A stretch of DNA of 64,000 nt, taken from assembly GCF_019219025.1 (NCBI RefSeq), contig NZ_JAHUWN010000014.1, positions 1 through 64,000 on the forward strand. Direction: 5' to 3'. Shown one piece after another: positions 45,800-55,570 of the stretch. A model generated the notes under the pieces. That model saw only the letters and a program-made list of their open reading frames with translations. It was not told the origin of the DNA and did no database searches. The translations under genes and the position numbers were made by a program. Positions within the stretch are counted from its first letter, which is position 1, and every line of letters starts with the position of its first letter. The DNA is from Bacillus sp. sid0103 (GTDB lineage Bacteria > Bacillota > Bacilli > Bacillales_B > DSM-18226).

Positions 45800-46969
45800 A
45801 TGAAAAAATTTGTATCCGTTATCATCGTTTTCCTACTGCTTTCTTCAAACCATTTAACTACCTTTGCTGCTAAAAATGGACAACTAGACTTAAAAAGTAA
45901 AGGTGCTGTTCTTTTAGATTCTGATACAGGTGCAGTTCTTTATGCAAAAAATGCAGATAAAAAAATGTACCCTGCCAGTTTAACCAAAATAGCTACTGCG
46001 ATATATGCAATAGAAAATGGCAATCTTAATAGTATGGTTACGGTTAGTGCCAATGCGGTAAGACAAGATGGCACAAGGGTTTATTTGGATGAAGGAGAAA
46101 AAGTTCCTTTAAAGCAATTGATTCAAGGAATGCTTGTTAATTCAGGTAATGACGCAGCTGTAGCCATTGCAGAACACATTGACGGGAGCGTCGAACAGTT
46201 TTCGGTCAATTTGAATGCCTATTTAAAATCAACGATTGGTGTTCATCATACCCATTTTATTAATCCCAATGGTTTGTTTGATAAGAATCATTTTACAACT
46301 GCAATGGATATGGGGCTCATAACTAATTATGCAATCAAGAATCCTGTCTTCGCTGAAATCTTTGGGACAAAAGTGCTTAAGTGGAAGGGGAAATCATGGA
46401 AAACGACCATCCTAACCCACCACCGCATGCTAAAAGGGGAGTTGGCATACCCGGGAGTAACAGGAGGTAAAACGGGGTATACCAGTGAAGCGAAACAAAC
46501 GCTTTCTACTACGGCTGCCAATTCGAAAATAAGGCTAACTGCAGTTGTTTTAAACTCTGTCCAACAAAGAGATAAGTATGATGATACAGCTCGATTGTTT
46601 GATTACGGGTTTAAAAACTTTCAACATGGAACCTTAATGCAAGGACAAATTTTCAAATTAGCCAATAAGGAATACTTCCCTGCAACGAATACTCTAATTA
46701 CAGAATCGGTAAAAGGGAGTACGAGAGTGTTAAATAATGAGGGAATACTATTGATTAAAAATATTAGTAATGGACAAGTTCTCCAGTTAGTTCCACTTAA
46801 ATACAAGGAACCTGCACCTGAGAAAGTATTTGTCAAAAGTGAATCAGCTGTTAAAAAGGGAGAAAAAGATAAGAATTTAACTCATGTAAACGCCATATAT
46901 GGGGTCATTTTTATTGCTTTAGCCGGGATTATTGTTGGTGTAAGAAAGAAATTCATTAGAAAATTTTAA
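45800..46969 (+). CDS. D-alanyl-D-alanine carboxypeptidase (DacF/PBP5 type)
   Basis: A low-mass penicillin-binding protein that trims the pentapeptide of peptidoglycan outside the cell. It has a signal peptide (about 1-23), the nucleophile in PASLTKIAT (Ser60, Lys63), SGND (Ser115-Asn117) and KTGYT. The C-terminus has a hydrophobic helix (AIYGVIFIALAGIIVGV) followed by basic residues, which holds it to the membrane. 389 residues. Could be a sporulation or vegetative form; the sequence alone does not say. Confidence 0.93.
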   Translation: MKKFVSVIIVFLLLSSNHLTTFAAKNGQLDLKSKGAVLLDSDTGAVLYAKNADKKMYPASLTKIATAIYAIENGNLNSMVTVSANAVRQDGTRVYLDEGEKVPLKQLIQGMLVNSGNDAAVAIAEHIDGSVEQFSVNLNAYLKSTIGVHHTHFINPNGLFDKNHFTTAMDMGLITNYAIKNPVFAEIFGTKVLKWKGKSWKTTILTHHRMLKGELAYPGVTGGKTGYTSEAKQTLSTTAANSKIRLTAVVLNSVQQRDKYDDTARLFDYGFKNFQHGTLMQGQIFKLANKEYFPATNTLITESVKGSTRVLNNEGILLIKNISNGQVLQLVPLKYKEPAPEKVFVKSESAVKKGEKDKNLTHVNAIYGVIFIALAGIIVGVRKKFIRKF

Positions 46970-47020
46970 ACACAAAATAAGCCATGATAAGCAGGCACTT
47001 ATCATGGCTTATTTTTGTGT
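46969..47020. terminator. Long bidirectional terminator
   Basis: CACAAAATAAGCCATGATAA pairs with TTATCATGGCTTATTTTTGTG (one bulge) around GCAGGCAC. Confidence 0.9.
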
Positions 47021-47665
47021 TAAATTTGTTGCAAACAGCAATAATGCAGAAAGAAAAATCATGGCTAAGACCAACAACCAAGCTAAATTCATATTTCCAG
47101 ATTCCATTGCAATGTAAATGGCAGTGGGGGCAGTTTGCGTTTTTCCAGGGATGTTACCAGCAAACATGAAAGTGGCACCAAATTCACCTAGTGCTCTAGT
47201 AAAACTAAGAATTAGACCAGTAATAATGGACCTTGAAGATAATGGCAGAGTAACAAGGAAAAATACACTCCATTCGTTTGCACCATCCACTCTTGCTGCT
47301 TCCTCAATTCCGTTATCGACAGATTGGAAACCAATTTTGACCGTTTGATACATTAATGGGAAAGCAACAATGCTTGAGGCAATTACTGCTGCCATAGGGG
47401 TAAACATTATCGAACTTGAAAACAGGTGATTAATGAATAAACCAACAGGACTATTGCCTCCAAAAATAAATATAAGTAAAAATCCAATAACGGTTGGAGG
47501 CAATACGATCGGAAGTAAAAGAAAGATTTCAATAAGCATTTTACCCTTAATCTGTCCTTTTGAAAGCAATCTTGCAAATAATATCCCTGCAACAAAGACT
47601 AAGATAACAGATATCGAGGCTACTTTTAGCGACAATAAAATCGGAGACCAAAAATCACTTTGCAT
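47009..47665 (-). CDS. modB: Molybdate ABC transporter permease ModB
   Basis: The membrane subunit of the molybdate importer, about 218 residues with five helices. The ABC-coupling loop is EEAARVDGANEWSVFFLVTL and the ModB signature is RALGEFGATFMFAGNIPGKT. ATG 47665 is the likely start (TTG 47677 possible). modA and modC are not next to it. Molybdenum is needed by the formate dehydrogenase in this window. A T-rich promoter region lies upstream; no molybdenum-cofactor riboswitch was recognised. Confidence 0.92.
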   Translation of the reverse strand: MQSDFWSPILLSLKVASISVILVFVAGILFARLLSKGQIKGKMLIEIFLLLPIVLPPTVIGFLLIFIFGGNSPVGLFINHLFSSSIMFTPMAAVIASSIVAFPLMYQTVKIGFQSVDNGIEEAARVDGANEWSVFFLVTLPLSSRSIITGLILSFTRALGEFGATFMFAGNIPGKTQTAPTAIYIAMESGNMNLAWLLVLAMIFLSALLLFATNLTQK

Positions 47666-47802
47666 AACAAGGATCAATCCTATACTTCAAAACCATCTCT
47701 GGCAAAAGGGCTATGTATATATTCATAAACTAGGGAAACCTCTTTCTAAAACATCTATTTCATAATCATTATAGCAAAAAGAATTAATCAAAAAAGATTA
47801 AA

Positions 47803-47836
47803 TCAAAAAAAGACTAAAGTGTATCCTTTAGTCTTT
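47803..47836 (-). terminator. Terminator after ykuS-like gene
   Basis: AAAGACTAAAG pairs with CTTTAGTCTTT around TGTATC, then TTTTGATTT on the minus strand. Confidence 0.85.
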
Positions 47837-47850
47837 GAGGAATCAATTCA

Positions 47851-48093
47851 TTATTGAAGTCTGCTTTCAACTTGTTGACATACTTCGTCAGCTGACAGTC
47901 CGCTTGCATCAATAACAGAACCCTTTGTATTAGTATCCTGCATACCCATTACGTTGGAATCTAGTCCTGTAACAACACAACAATCACAATTCTGGGCGTC
48001 CGACTCTTGCTTTAATTCAATGACATCATGCCCCTTTTCACGTAATGCTTGTTGAACTTGTGCAAGAGATTGTTCTACACCAATTTTTGCCAT
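47851..48093 (-). CDS. UPF0180 family protein (YkuS-like)
   Basis: 80 residues. The sequence ([52 protein letters not shown]) matches the UPF0180/YkuS family of Bacilli. A small cytoplasmic alpha/beta protein with a CDCC cluster. GGAGGAGGTG precedes the ATG. Function unknown. Confidence 0.85.
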   Translation of the reverse strand: MAKIGVEQSLAQVQQALREKGHDVIELKQESDAQNCDCCVVTGLDSNVMGMQDTNTKGSVIDASGLSADEVCQQVESRLQ

Positions 48094-48193
48094 ACAAACA
48101 CCTCCTCCTCTTGATTATTTTGTCTAACTTTATCTGAATTATTCGGAATAAGTACCGATAATCCTCCAAAAGCTAATAGGGGAGGTGTACAAA

Positions 48194-48325
48194 ATGGGAA
48201 AACGTAAAAAAGATCCATCGACAATTGGGCTGACTTCCCCGCAAGTGGAAGGACAGGGAACAACGACAACCGAAACAGGTTCAAGAACTGAACCGTCATC
48301 AAGAAGAAAACAGAAGAGAAGTTAA
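48194..48325 (+). CDS. YuzL-like small basic protein
   Basis: 43 residues beginning MGKRKKDPSTIGLTSPQVEG, rich in Thr, Ser and Lys/Arg, ending SSRRKQKRS. GGGGAGGTG is six bases before the ATG. The KRKKDPS opening resembles the YuzL family of small Bacillus proteins, some of which are spore components. The coding call is strong because of the ribosome site and the terminator after it. Confidence 0.75.
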   Translation: MGKRKKDPSTIGLTSPQVEGQGTTTTETGSRTEPSSRRKQKRS

Positions 48326-48327
48326 GG

Positions 48328-48367
48328 AAAATGGGCACCACGTCTTCTGTAACGTGGTGCCCATTTA
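48328..48367. terminator. Bidirectional terminator
   Basis: AAATGGGCACCACGT pairs with ACGTGGTGCCCATTT around CTTCTGTA. Confidence 0.9.
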
Positions 48368-48377
48368 GTCCGATTAA

Positions 48378-50108
<1,731 letters not shown>

Positions 50109-50184
50109 TTATTCTAATTCACACTTTATTCATATTTTTGTTGTAGAATTGGGTAAGAAGCAAGTAAAAGAAGGTGTGAGATGG

Positions 50185-50319
50185 ATGACAAAAAATCAAC
50201 TAACTGAACTTGTTAACAAGTTAAAAAAGGCTGGTATAAAAGCGAGTTTAACCAAACCAAAATCCAATTACCTCTTGTCACTGCAGAAAATAAAAAATTA
50301 CCCTTCTTCTGTGAACTAA
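50185..50319 (+). CDS. Small basic protein (44 residues)
   Basis: ATG 50185 after AAGGTGTGAG. The protein begins MTKNQLTELVNKLKKAGIKA and continues with SLTKPKSNYLLSLQKIKN, a lysine-rich helix pair that could bind nucleic acid. A terminator follows closely, which supports a real gene. Not recognised. Confidence 0.6.
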   Translation: MTKNQLTELVNKLKKAGIKASLTKPKSNYLLSLQKIKNYPSSVN

Positions 50320-50352
50320 TACACAGGCAGGGTACAGAACCCGGAAATAAAA

Positions 50353-50389
50353 AGCGATTAATCCATACGGACTAATCTCTTTTTTTTGA
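50353..50389 (+). terminator. Terminator after the small basic gene
   Basis: GATTAATCC pairs with GGACTAATC (one G-T) around ATAC, followed by TCTTTTTTTT. Confidence 0.75.
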
Positions 50390-50405
50390 TTGAGCTCTTT
50401 TCGCA

Positions 50406-51008
50406 TTACTTCAATTTATCCATAACTTTGTCATAAACTTCTTGTTTGTCGAAGTCTTCTCCCATCGGAAACTTGGCAATAAATTTATTGTTACCATCAA
50501 TCAAAAAGGTAAAGGTGGAATGAATGAATTGTCCATTGCCAGGATCTTTAAACTGAAATTGCATCGCATCCGTAACTTTTTTAATCTCTGCACGGTCTCT
50601 TTTAATGTTTTGTTTATCTCCTGTTAAGAATAACCAGTCCTTATTATTTTCAATTTGAAAGCCCTTCATGTAACTGGTTAAGATCTCCGGCGTGTCTCGA
50701 TAAGGATCGATGGTAATCGTCAGAAATTCAATATCCTTCCCAAAAACACCAGCCTTCTCAAAATCATTTTTCAAGTCAATCATCTTTTGGGTAGTGGTTG
50801 GACAAATATCAGGACAATGCGTGTAGATAAATTCAACAAGTTTTAGTTTGGTTTTATCTTTTCCAAAATTATAGGAATCACCATTTTGATTAATCAAGGT
50901 AACTTCTGCAGGTATTTTAGCATTTGCATCTCGTATGAGAAAGAAAGAAATTCCTGCTGCTATTCCAATGAACACAGCAAGACCACAAATTAAATAAATC
51001 TTTTTCAT
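50406..51008 (-). CDS. SCO1/SenC family copper chaperone
   Basis: A membrane-anchored thioredoxin-fold protein for assembling the CuA centre of cytochrome oxidase. One N-terminal membrane segment (YLICGLAVFIGIAAGISFF), the copper pair in THCPDICPT (Cys64, Cys68) and the third ligand His163 in FIHSTFTFLID. 200 residues, the size of BsSco (YpmQ). Sits alone, without ctaCDEF. Confidence 0.92.
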   Translation of the reverse strand: MKKIYLICGLAVFIGIAAGISFFLIRDANAKIPAEVTLINQNGDSYNFGKDKTKLKLVEFIYTHCPDICPTTTQKMIDLKNDFEKAGVFGKDIEFLTITIDPYRDTPEILTSYMKGFQIENNKDWLFLTGDKQNIKRDRAEIKKVTDAMQFQFKDPGNGQFIHSTFTFLIDGNNKFIAKFPMGEDFDKQEVYDKVMDKLK

Positions 51009-51170
51009 ATGTAATCCCCCCTACAATTAAGATAAAGAAGTTATCCCAAAAAAGATATGGATAATTTGTGAACAAAACTTCGTGCATTTAAAATGCAGTT
51101 CCTTTATACTGTAATATTATTGATTGTATTTTTGGAATATTTAAATTTTAATGAGATAGGAGGTATTGGG

Positions 51171-51563
51171 GTGAAAAAAGTGCTGATGTTTTCTTTTCAA
51201 CTTGCGCTATTAATTGTCATTTATCAAATTGGTAGTCAGATTACAGTTTTTTTTCATTTGCAGGTACCAGGAAATGTAATTGGTATTATTCTTCTGTTAA
51301 TTTTACTTTGGACTCGTGTCATCAAAGTGGAGCAAATAGACTTGGCAGCTACATGGTTATTAAAACATTTAAGCTTTTTTTTCATACCGATAGCAGTTGG
51401 CTTAATGACATTAGGTCCTATCTTTTTAAATAAGGGAATTCTAATCTTATTTGTTCTTGTCATCAGTGCATTTATTGGTCTCTTAGCAGCTGGGAAGGCA
51501 ACACAAACTGTAATTATGAAAAAAGAAAAGGTAAAAGTGAATTATCATGATCACAGTGTATAG
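51171..51563 (+). CDS. cidA: CidA/LrgA holin-like protein
   Basis: GTG 51171 lies seven bases after AGGAGG, giving about 130 residues; the longer frame from 51093 lacks a site. Four membrane helices; VPGNVIGIILLLILLW and LSFFFIPIAVGLM are the family's motifs. CidA/LrgA proteins influence murein hydrolase export and overflow metabolism. It overlaps the lrgB-type gene by 17 bases. Confidence 0.9.
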   Translation: MKKVLMFSFQLALLIVIYQIGSQITVFFHLQVPGNVIGIILLLILLWTRVIKVEQIDLAATWLLKHLSFFFIPIAVGLMTLGPIFLNKGILILFVLVISAFIGLLAAGKATQTVIMKKEKVKVNYHDHSV

Positions 51564-52224
51564 TATTTTTTTAACCCTAGCTGTTTATATTTTTACACGA
51601 AAATTTGGCCATAGATATTCCTCGCCACTTACCAGTCCTGTGTTTTTTAGTACGATTATTATTATTATCCTGTTAGTGGGATCACATATTTCTTATCATG
51701 ATTATATACCTGCTAAAAAGATTATGACTTATCTGCTCGGACCAGCAACTGTTGCCCTAGCAGTCCCAATCTATAAGAATCGAAACTTATTTGCAAAGTA
51801 TTTAGTTGCTGCTTGCGTAGGATTATTAATTGGAACATTTACAACCATTCTATCCGCCATTGTTATTGCTAAATGCTTTTATCTCTCGAAAATGTTCCTT
51901 TTGCCTTTAACGATTAAGTCAGTAACCGTTCCAGTTGCGACAGAAATCGGGAAAATAATAAAGGCTAATGTATCACTTATTGCTGCTTTTGTAATCATTA
52001 CTGGAATGATTGGCGCTATGTTTGGGCCCAAGCTGTTGAATTTTTTTAAAATTGATCACCCATTTGCACGTGGTTTATCGATTGGAACGATTGCGCATGG
52101 TATTGGGACAGCTGAGGCCGTCAAGGAGGGGGAAATACAGGGAGCTGTTGCTGGTGCTGCTATGGGAATCGCTGCACTATTAATATCGTTCATCATTCCC
52201 TATATCCTTCCATTCTTAATATAA
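51547..52224 (+). CDS. cidB: LrgB/CidB family membrane protein
   Basis: 225 residues with about seven membrane helices. The family pattern LTIKSVTVPVATEIG and the C-terminal GTIAHGIGTAEAVKEGE with GAVAGAAMGIAAL are clear. It works with the overlapping cidA product. B. subtilis YwbG and YsbB have this form. Confidence 0.92.
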   Translation: MITVYSIFLTLAVYIFTRKFGHRYSSPLTSPVFFSTIIIIILLVGSHISYHDYIPAKKIMTYLLGPATVALAVPIYKNRNLFAKYLVAACVGLLIGTFTTILSAIVIAKCFYLSKMFLLPLTIKSVTVPVATEIGKIIKANVSLIAAFVIITGMIGAMFGPKLLNFFKIDHPFARGLSIGTIAHGIGTAEAVKEGEIQGAVAGAAMGIAALLISFIIPYILPFLI

Positions 52225-52225
52225 T

Positions 52226-52409
52226 GGCTATGTTAAAGCTTATTGTTGATTTTGGCACCCTGTTGATCTACGTTCCAGGTGCGAAGACTCCTGCGGGAGG
52301 ACGGGGCAGGGGAGACCCCGCAGGAGCGCAGCGATGAGGAGGCTCGCCGGGCCGCCCGCGGAAAGCGAAGCGCCTGGAGCGGAAATCAACAGGCAGGTTT
52401 AACAGAGCC
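52226..52409 (+). repeat. Structured intergenic repeat, copy C (full length)
   Basis: It begins GGCTATGTTAAAG and ends TTTAACAGAGCC, which are near-inverse of each other. Inside are TTGGCACCCTGTTGAT, GACTCCTGCGGGAGGACGGG, GAGACCCCGCAGGAGCG (a GC-rich hairpin), GCGAAGCGCCTGGAGCGG and AAATCAACAGGCAG. Directly after lrgB; GC content is far above that of its surroundings. Confidence 0.9.
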
Positions 52410-52470
52410 AATATAATAGAACAAATCAAGCTTTATATGCATAACTTACAATATGAGGCACAAAGTAAAT

Positions 52471-52500
52471 TGACAAGTGTTTCCATTTGTTATATTCTTT
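52471..52500 (+). promoter_or_regulatory. Promoter of the leader cassette
   Basis: TTGACA near 52471 is followed by TATATT or TATTCT at 15-17 bases. The only gene-like items before the next terminator are two small ORFs. Confidence 0.55.
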
Positions 52501-52552
52501 AAAAGAATTAAATTTTTCTTAAAAAACTACGTTTTTTAAAGGAGTATGTTTT

Positions 52553-52576
52553 ATGTTAGGTGTCGTTCTTAACTAA
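52553..52576 (+). CDS. Seven-codon leader ORF
   Basis: ATG TTA GGT GTC GTT CTT AAC TAA, placed 8 bases after AAAGGAG. Its last codons (GTTCTTAACT, 52565-52574) are the exact inverse of AGTTAAGAAC (52662-52671), which lies between the ribosome site and ATG of the Cys-rich peptide. Translating it would break that pairing. No peptide function is claimed. Confidence 0.45.
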   Translation: MLGVVLN

Positions 52577-52672
52577 TCCAATCAATTGGATATGTTCATT
52601 CCTAAATCCTTTTTTCAATTTTTTATTGATAGAAGGCTTATTTAAGTATGTATGGGAATGGAGTTAAGAACA

Positions 52673-52768
52673 ATGGGCATCATAAGCATACATTTTTACC
52701 AATGTTGCTGTGTACATCCGTGTAGACAGTTTTTATTTTGGGTAAATATTTTGTATGAAGATGATTGA
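52673..52768 (+). CDS. Cys-rich leader peptide (31 residues)
   Basis: ATG 52673 is nine bases after GGAG. The peptide has IHFYQCCCVHPCR, three consecutive Cys codons and a fourth close by, then an aromatic hydrophobic part (FLFWVN) and an acidic end. An intrinsic terminator starts 16 bases after the stop. This layout is that of an amino-acid attenuator, here for cysteine or sulfur supply. No sulfur gene follows in the window. Confidence 0.55.
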   Translation: MGIISIHFYQCCCVHPCRQFLFWVNILYEDD

Positions 52769-52783
52769 AATACTTTTTTCATT

Positions 52784-52824
52784 TAGCCGCAATGACATTG
52801 TTCATTGCGGCTATTTTTATTTTT
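52784..52824 (+). terminator. Terminator/attenuator after the Cys-rich peptide
   Basis: AGCCGCAATGA pairs with TCATTGCGGCT around CATTGT, followed by ATTTTTATTTTT. Confidence 0.88.
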
Positions 52825-52996
52825 GGCTATGTTAAAGCTTATTGTTGATATTGGCACCCTGTTGATTGGAGCGGAAGGCGCGAAGACTCCTGCGGGAGGA
52901 CGGGGCAGGGGAGACCCCGCAGGAGCGCAGCGACGGGACCGCCCGCGGAAAGCGAAGCGCCTGGAGCGGAAATCAACAGGCAAGTTTAACAGAGCC
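52825..52996 (+). repeat. Structured intergenic repeat, copy D (full length)
   Basis: Nearly identical to copy C and in the same direction: GGCTATGTTAAAGCTTATTG at the start, GACTCCTGCGGGAGGACGGG and GAGACCCCGCAGGAGCG in the middle, and GTTTAACAGAGCC at the end. With copy C it forms direct repeats around the leader cassette. Confidence 0.9.
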
Positions 52997-53019
52997 TTAT
53001 TTTTAGGAGGTTATTAAAA

Positions 53020-54954
53020 GTGAATCAACATACTCTCAATATTTTAGAATTTCAACAAATCAAAGACATTATTGCAAATTTTGCCTTAACAAAAGAAGGT
53101 AAGGAAAAAATTGAGTACCTAACACCATCAACAAACTTGAAGCAAATAGCAGCCTGGCTTGATGAGGTATCTGAGGCAGTAGAAATTTTACAAAAAAGTG
53201 CTAGTGTTCCTGTGCATGGCTTGGATGGGATGGATGCTTTGTTGAATAACATGAATAAAGGAGTTGCACTAAGGGCTGACCAACTGGCTAAGCTTTATGA
53301 TTTTTTGGATTGCTGCGGAAAGATGCGCAGATATATGAAGGATAAAGTTTATTATGCACCAAGAGTTTCTTCCTACGTCGATGGAATTGAAGAATTGCCG
53401 GAGCTTGCGAGTGAGATTATCCGCTGTATTAGAAATGGTCATGTTGATGACTATGCTAGTAAAGAATTATTAAAAGTGAGGAAACAAATAGCTATTCAAG
53501 AGGAAAGGCTTAAAGAAAAAACACTTCAGTTGATTCGCTCCAATAAATATAAAAATTATTTGCAAGAGAATGTGATCAGTCAAAGAAATGGCAGGTATGT
53601 AATCCCGATTAAGAAGGAATATCGGAACAAAATAAAAGGAGTGGTATTAGATACCTCTGCTTCGGGCTCTACACTTTTTATGGAACCTGAAGAAATTGCA
53701 ACTTATCAAGATCAATTAAATTGGTTATTCGCTGATGAAGAAGTGGAAGTTCAAAAGGTTTTAACCTATTTAACAGGGTTGGTTGAAGAAAAGGAGCGAC
53801 AAATTCGACTTGCGATCGAAACCATGGTTCATTACGATTTTTTATTTGCAAAGGCCAAGTATAGCCGTTCAATAAATGGATCAAAAGTGGGTATAAATGA
53901 ATCTGGTCAATTGAATTTAATTGAGGCAAAACATCCGTTATTAGGAGAAAAGGCGGTCCCGCTTTCCTTTACTCTAGGTAATGGCGAGCACGCTTTGGTC
54001 ATTACCGGTCCAAATACTGGCGGGAAAACTGTAACGATTAAGACGGCTGGCCTATTAACCTTAATGGTCCAATGCGGTCTCCATATTCCTGCAGCCCCAG
54101 AAAGTAATTTGAATATCTTTGAACGAATTTTAGTGGATATAGGGGATGGGCAAAGTATTACGGAAAATTTAAGTACATTTAGCTCACGAATTGTTAATAT
54201 CATCGATATCTTAAAGGAAACCCAGCAACGTACCTTGGTTTTATTAGATGAGTTAGGTTCTGGAACAGACCCTGGAGAGGGCATGGGGCTCGCTACCGCG
54301 ATTTTAGAAACTTTGTATGAAAAGGGGGCAACCATTCTCGCTACAACCCATTATAGTGAAATCAAAGTACTTGCCGAAACGCATCCTGGATTTATTAATG
54401 GATCAATGGAGTTCGATCTCACCACTTTAAGTCCCACATATCGCTTAACGATTGGAAGAGGAGGAGAAAGCCAGGCTTTTGCAATTTCGTTAAAACTTGG
54501 GATTCATCCGAAAATTCTTGAAAGGGCTCATACTATCACATATAAAGAGGAAAAGAAATATACAACTGATGTAACAGATGCATGGAAACTTAAGGAATTG
54601 GAAAAACAGGTGATTATTAATAAATATCAAAACGTTAGGAACAAACCAAAACCGGAGGTAAAAGTCCCTCTCTTTCAACAGGGGGATAATGTAAAAATTA
54701 CACCTACAAATGAGTTTGGGATTATCTATATGGGTCCAGACACGCTTGGAAATTACGTTGTGCAAATCAAAGGGCAAAAGCATACAATTAACCACAAAAG
54801 AATTAATTTATATATTCCAGCAAAAGAACTATACCCAGATGATTACGATTTCAACATTATTTTTGAATCGAAGGAAAACCGTAAAAATGATAAGCTCCTT
54901 TCGAAAGGTCATCAAGAACATATATCGATTGAGTATAAAGAAGGTAACTTTTAA
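53020..54954 (+). CDS. MutS-family ATPase (MutS2-like, no Smr domain)
   Basis: 644 residues from GTG 53020, which follows AGGAGGTTATTAAAA. The core is that of MutS2: clamp and lever helices, then the ATPase with TGPNTGGKTVTIKT (about 327), FSSRIVNIIDIL, LLDELGSGTDPGEG (about 406) and ATTHYSEIK. MutS2 proper is about 785 residues and ends in an Smr nuclease domain; here the C-terminus has a KOW/SH3-like piece (FQQGDNVKITPTNEFGIIYM) and no Smr. It may be a separate MutS sub-family. Role in recombination or ribosome rescue is only inferred. Confidence 0.85.
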   Translation: MNQHTLNILEFQQIKDIIANFALTKEGKEKIEYLTPSTNLKQIAAWLDEVSEAVEILQKSASVPVHGLDGMDALLNNMNKGVALRADQLAKLYDFLDCCGKMRRYMKDKVYYAPRVSSYVDGIEELPELASEIIRCIRNGHVDDYASKELLKVRKQIAIQEERLKEKTLQLIRSNKYKNYLQENVISQRNGRYVIPIKKEYRNKIKGVVLDTSASGSTLFMEPEEIATYQDQLNWLFADEEVEVQKVLTYLTGLVEEKERQIRLAIETMVHYDFLFAKAKYSRSINGSKVGINESGQLNLIEAKHPLLGEKAVPLSFTLGNGEHALVITGPNTGGKTVTIKTAGLLTLMVQCGLHIPAAPESNLNIFERILVDIGDGQSITENLSTFSSRIVNIIDILKETQQRTLVLLDELGSGTDPGEGMGLATAILETLYEKGATILATTHYSEIKVLAETHPGFINGSMEFDLTTLSPTYRLTIGRGGESQAFAISLKLGIHPKILERAHTITYKEEKKYTTDVTDAWKLKELEKQVIINKYQNVRNKPKPEVKVPLFQQGDNVKITPTNEFGIIYMGPDTLGNYVVQIKGQKHTINHKRINLYIPAKELYPDDYDFNIIFESKENRKNDKLLSKGHQEHISIEYKEGNF

Positions 54955-54963
54955 CTCTAATTA

Positions 54964-55008
54964 AAAAAATCCACAAGTTTCCCTTTAAGGGAGTTTGTGG
55001 ATTTTTTT
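54964..55008. terminator. Bidirectional terminator
   Basis: AAAAAATCCACAA pairs with TTTGTGGATTTTTT, with a second small stem inside (TCCCTTTAAGGGA). Confidence 0.9.
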
Positions 55009-55012
55009 AATG

Positions 55013-55156
55013 CTATTTACTATTCCTTTTTATTATTAAGGTATCTTTCGCAAGTAATTTCTTGACTTCATTATAGCTCAAGCCTGATTGGCTGTTTAAC
55101 CTCTTAACTTCTTCAATATCCGTTCCAACTTTTGTATATCTTTTTTCATTGTGCAT
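55013..55156 (-). CDS. Small hypothetical protein (47 residues)
   Basis: ATG 55156, with AGGAG about 15 bases before it. The protein starts MHNEKRYTKVGTDIEEVKRL and continues NSQSGLSYNEVKKLLAKD. The EVK.LN.QSG segment recalls small spore-linked Bacillus proteins, but I cannot place it. The spacing of the ribosome site is long, so the call is tentative. Confidence 0.5.
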   Translation of the reverse strand: MHNEKRYTKVGTDIEEVKRLNSQSGLSYNEVKKLLAKDTLIIKRNSK

Positions 55157-55236
55157 TCTTTTTCTCAACTCCTAAGGATTTATGGAAATGAAAAGCAACT
55201 TATTTGTGCATACTAATAAAAAAGGAGGCGGTTCCC

Positions 55237-55422
55237 ATTTTTTACGGTAAAAGAGCAAAAGAAGAAGAAATTGAAACAATTCTGGTTAATACAGAAATCT
55301 ATTCTTGCATCGATGAAGCCTGTATAGGGTGGATGAGAAAGGACTTCGTTGCAGAAGACCTGCTATGCCCAATGTGTGGCAATGAAATGCTTCAAGAAAT
55401 GAGAGAACTTCCGCAAATATAA
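55237..55422 (+). CDS. Second YdjO-like zinc protein, probable AUU start
   Basis: AAAGGAGG at 55221-55228 is followed eight bases later by ATT TTT TAC GGT AAA AGA (55237), in frame with the protein FYGKRAKEEEIETILVNTEI. The only other in-frame start is TTG 55204, upstream of the ribosome site, with none of its own. Four cysteines (CIDEACIGW and CPMCGNEM) form the zinc site as in the copy at 20529. 61 residues if ATT is used. Confidence 0.78.
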   Translation: MFYGKRAKEEEIETILVNTEIYSCIDEACIGWMRKDFVAEDLLCPMCGNEMLQEMRELPQI

Positions 55423-55439
55423 TCATTTAAATAATGGAC

Positions 55440-55474
55440 TAAAGACTGTCATGGATCATGGACAGTCTTTTTTT
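55440..55474 (+). terminator. Terminator
   Basis: AAAGACTGTC pairs with GACAGTCTTT around ATGGATCATG, then TTTTT. Confidence 0.9.
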
Positions 55475-55478
55475 ATTT

Positions 55479-55536
55479 GCTATGTTAATGCCAATCGCCT
55501 GGAGTGGAAATCAACAGGCACACGTTTAACAGAGCC
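55479..55536 (+). repeat. Structured intergenic repeat, copy E (remnant)
   Basis: GCTATGTTAA at the start and GTTTAACAGAGCC at the end, with CGCCTGGAGTGG and AAATCAACAGGCA between. Most of the element is deleted. Confidence 0.75.
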
Positions 55537-55570
55537 TTTTTATTTAATATCATCAAAAAAATTGTAACAT

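Noticed and set aside
47680..47750. Possible gene remnant upstream of modB (in-frame YEYIHSPFARDGFEV before a stop)
   Set aside because: Only 21 codons without a start; too short to tell from chance.
52805..53017. ORF of 70 codons with many Gly/Arg/Pro
   Set aside because: It is the translation of repeat copy D and has no ribosome site.
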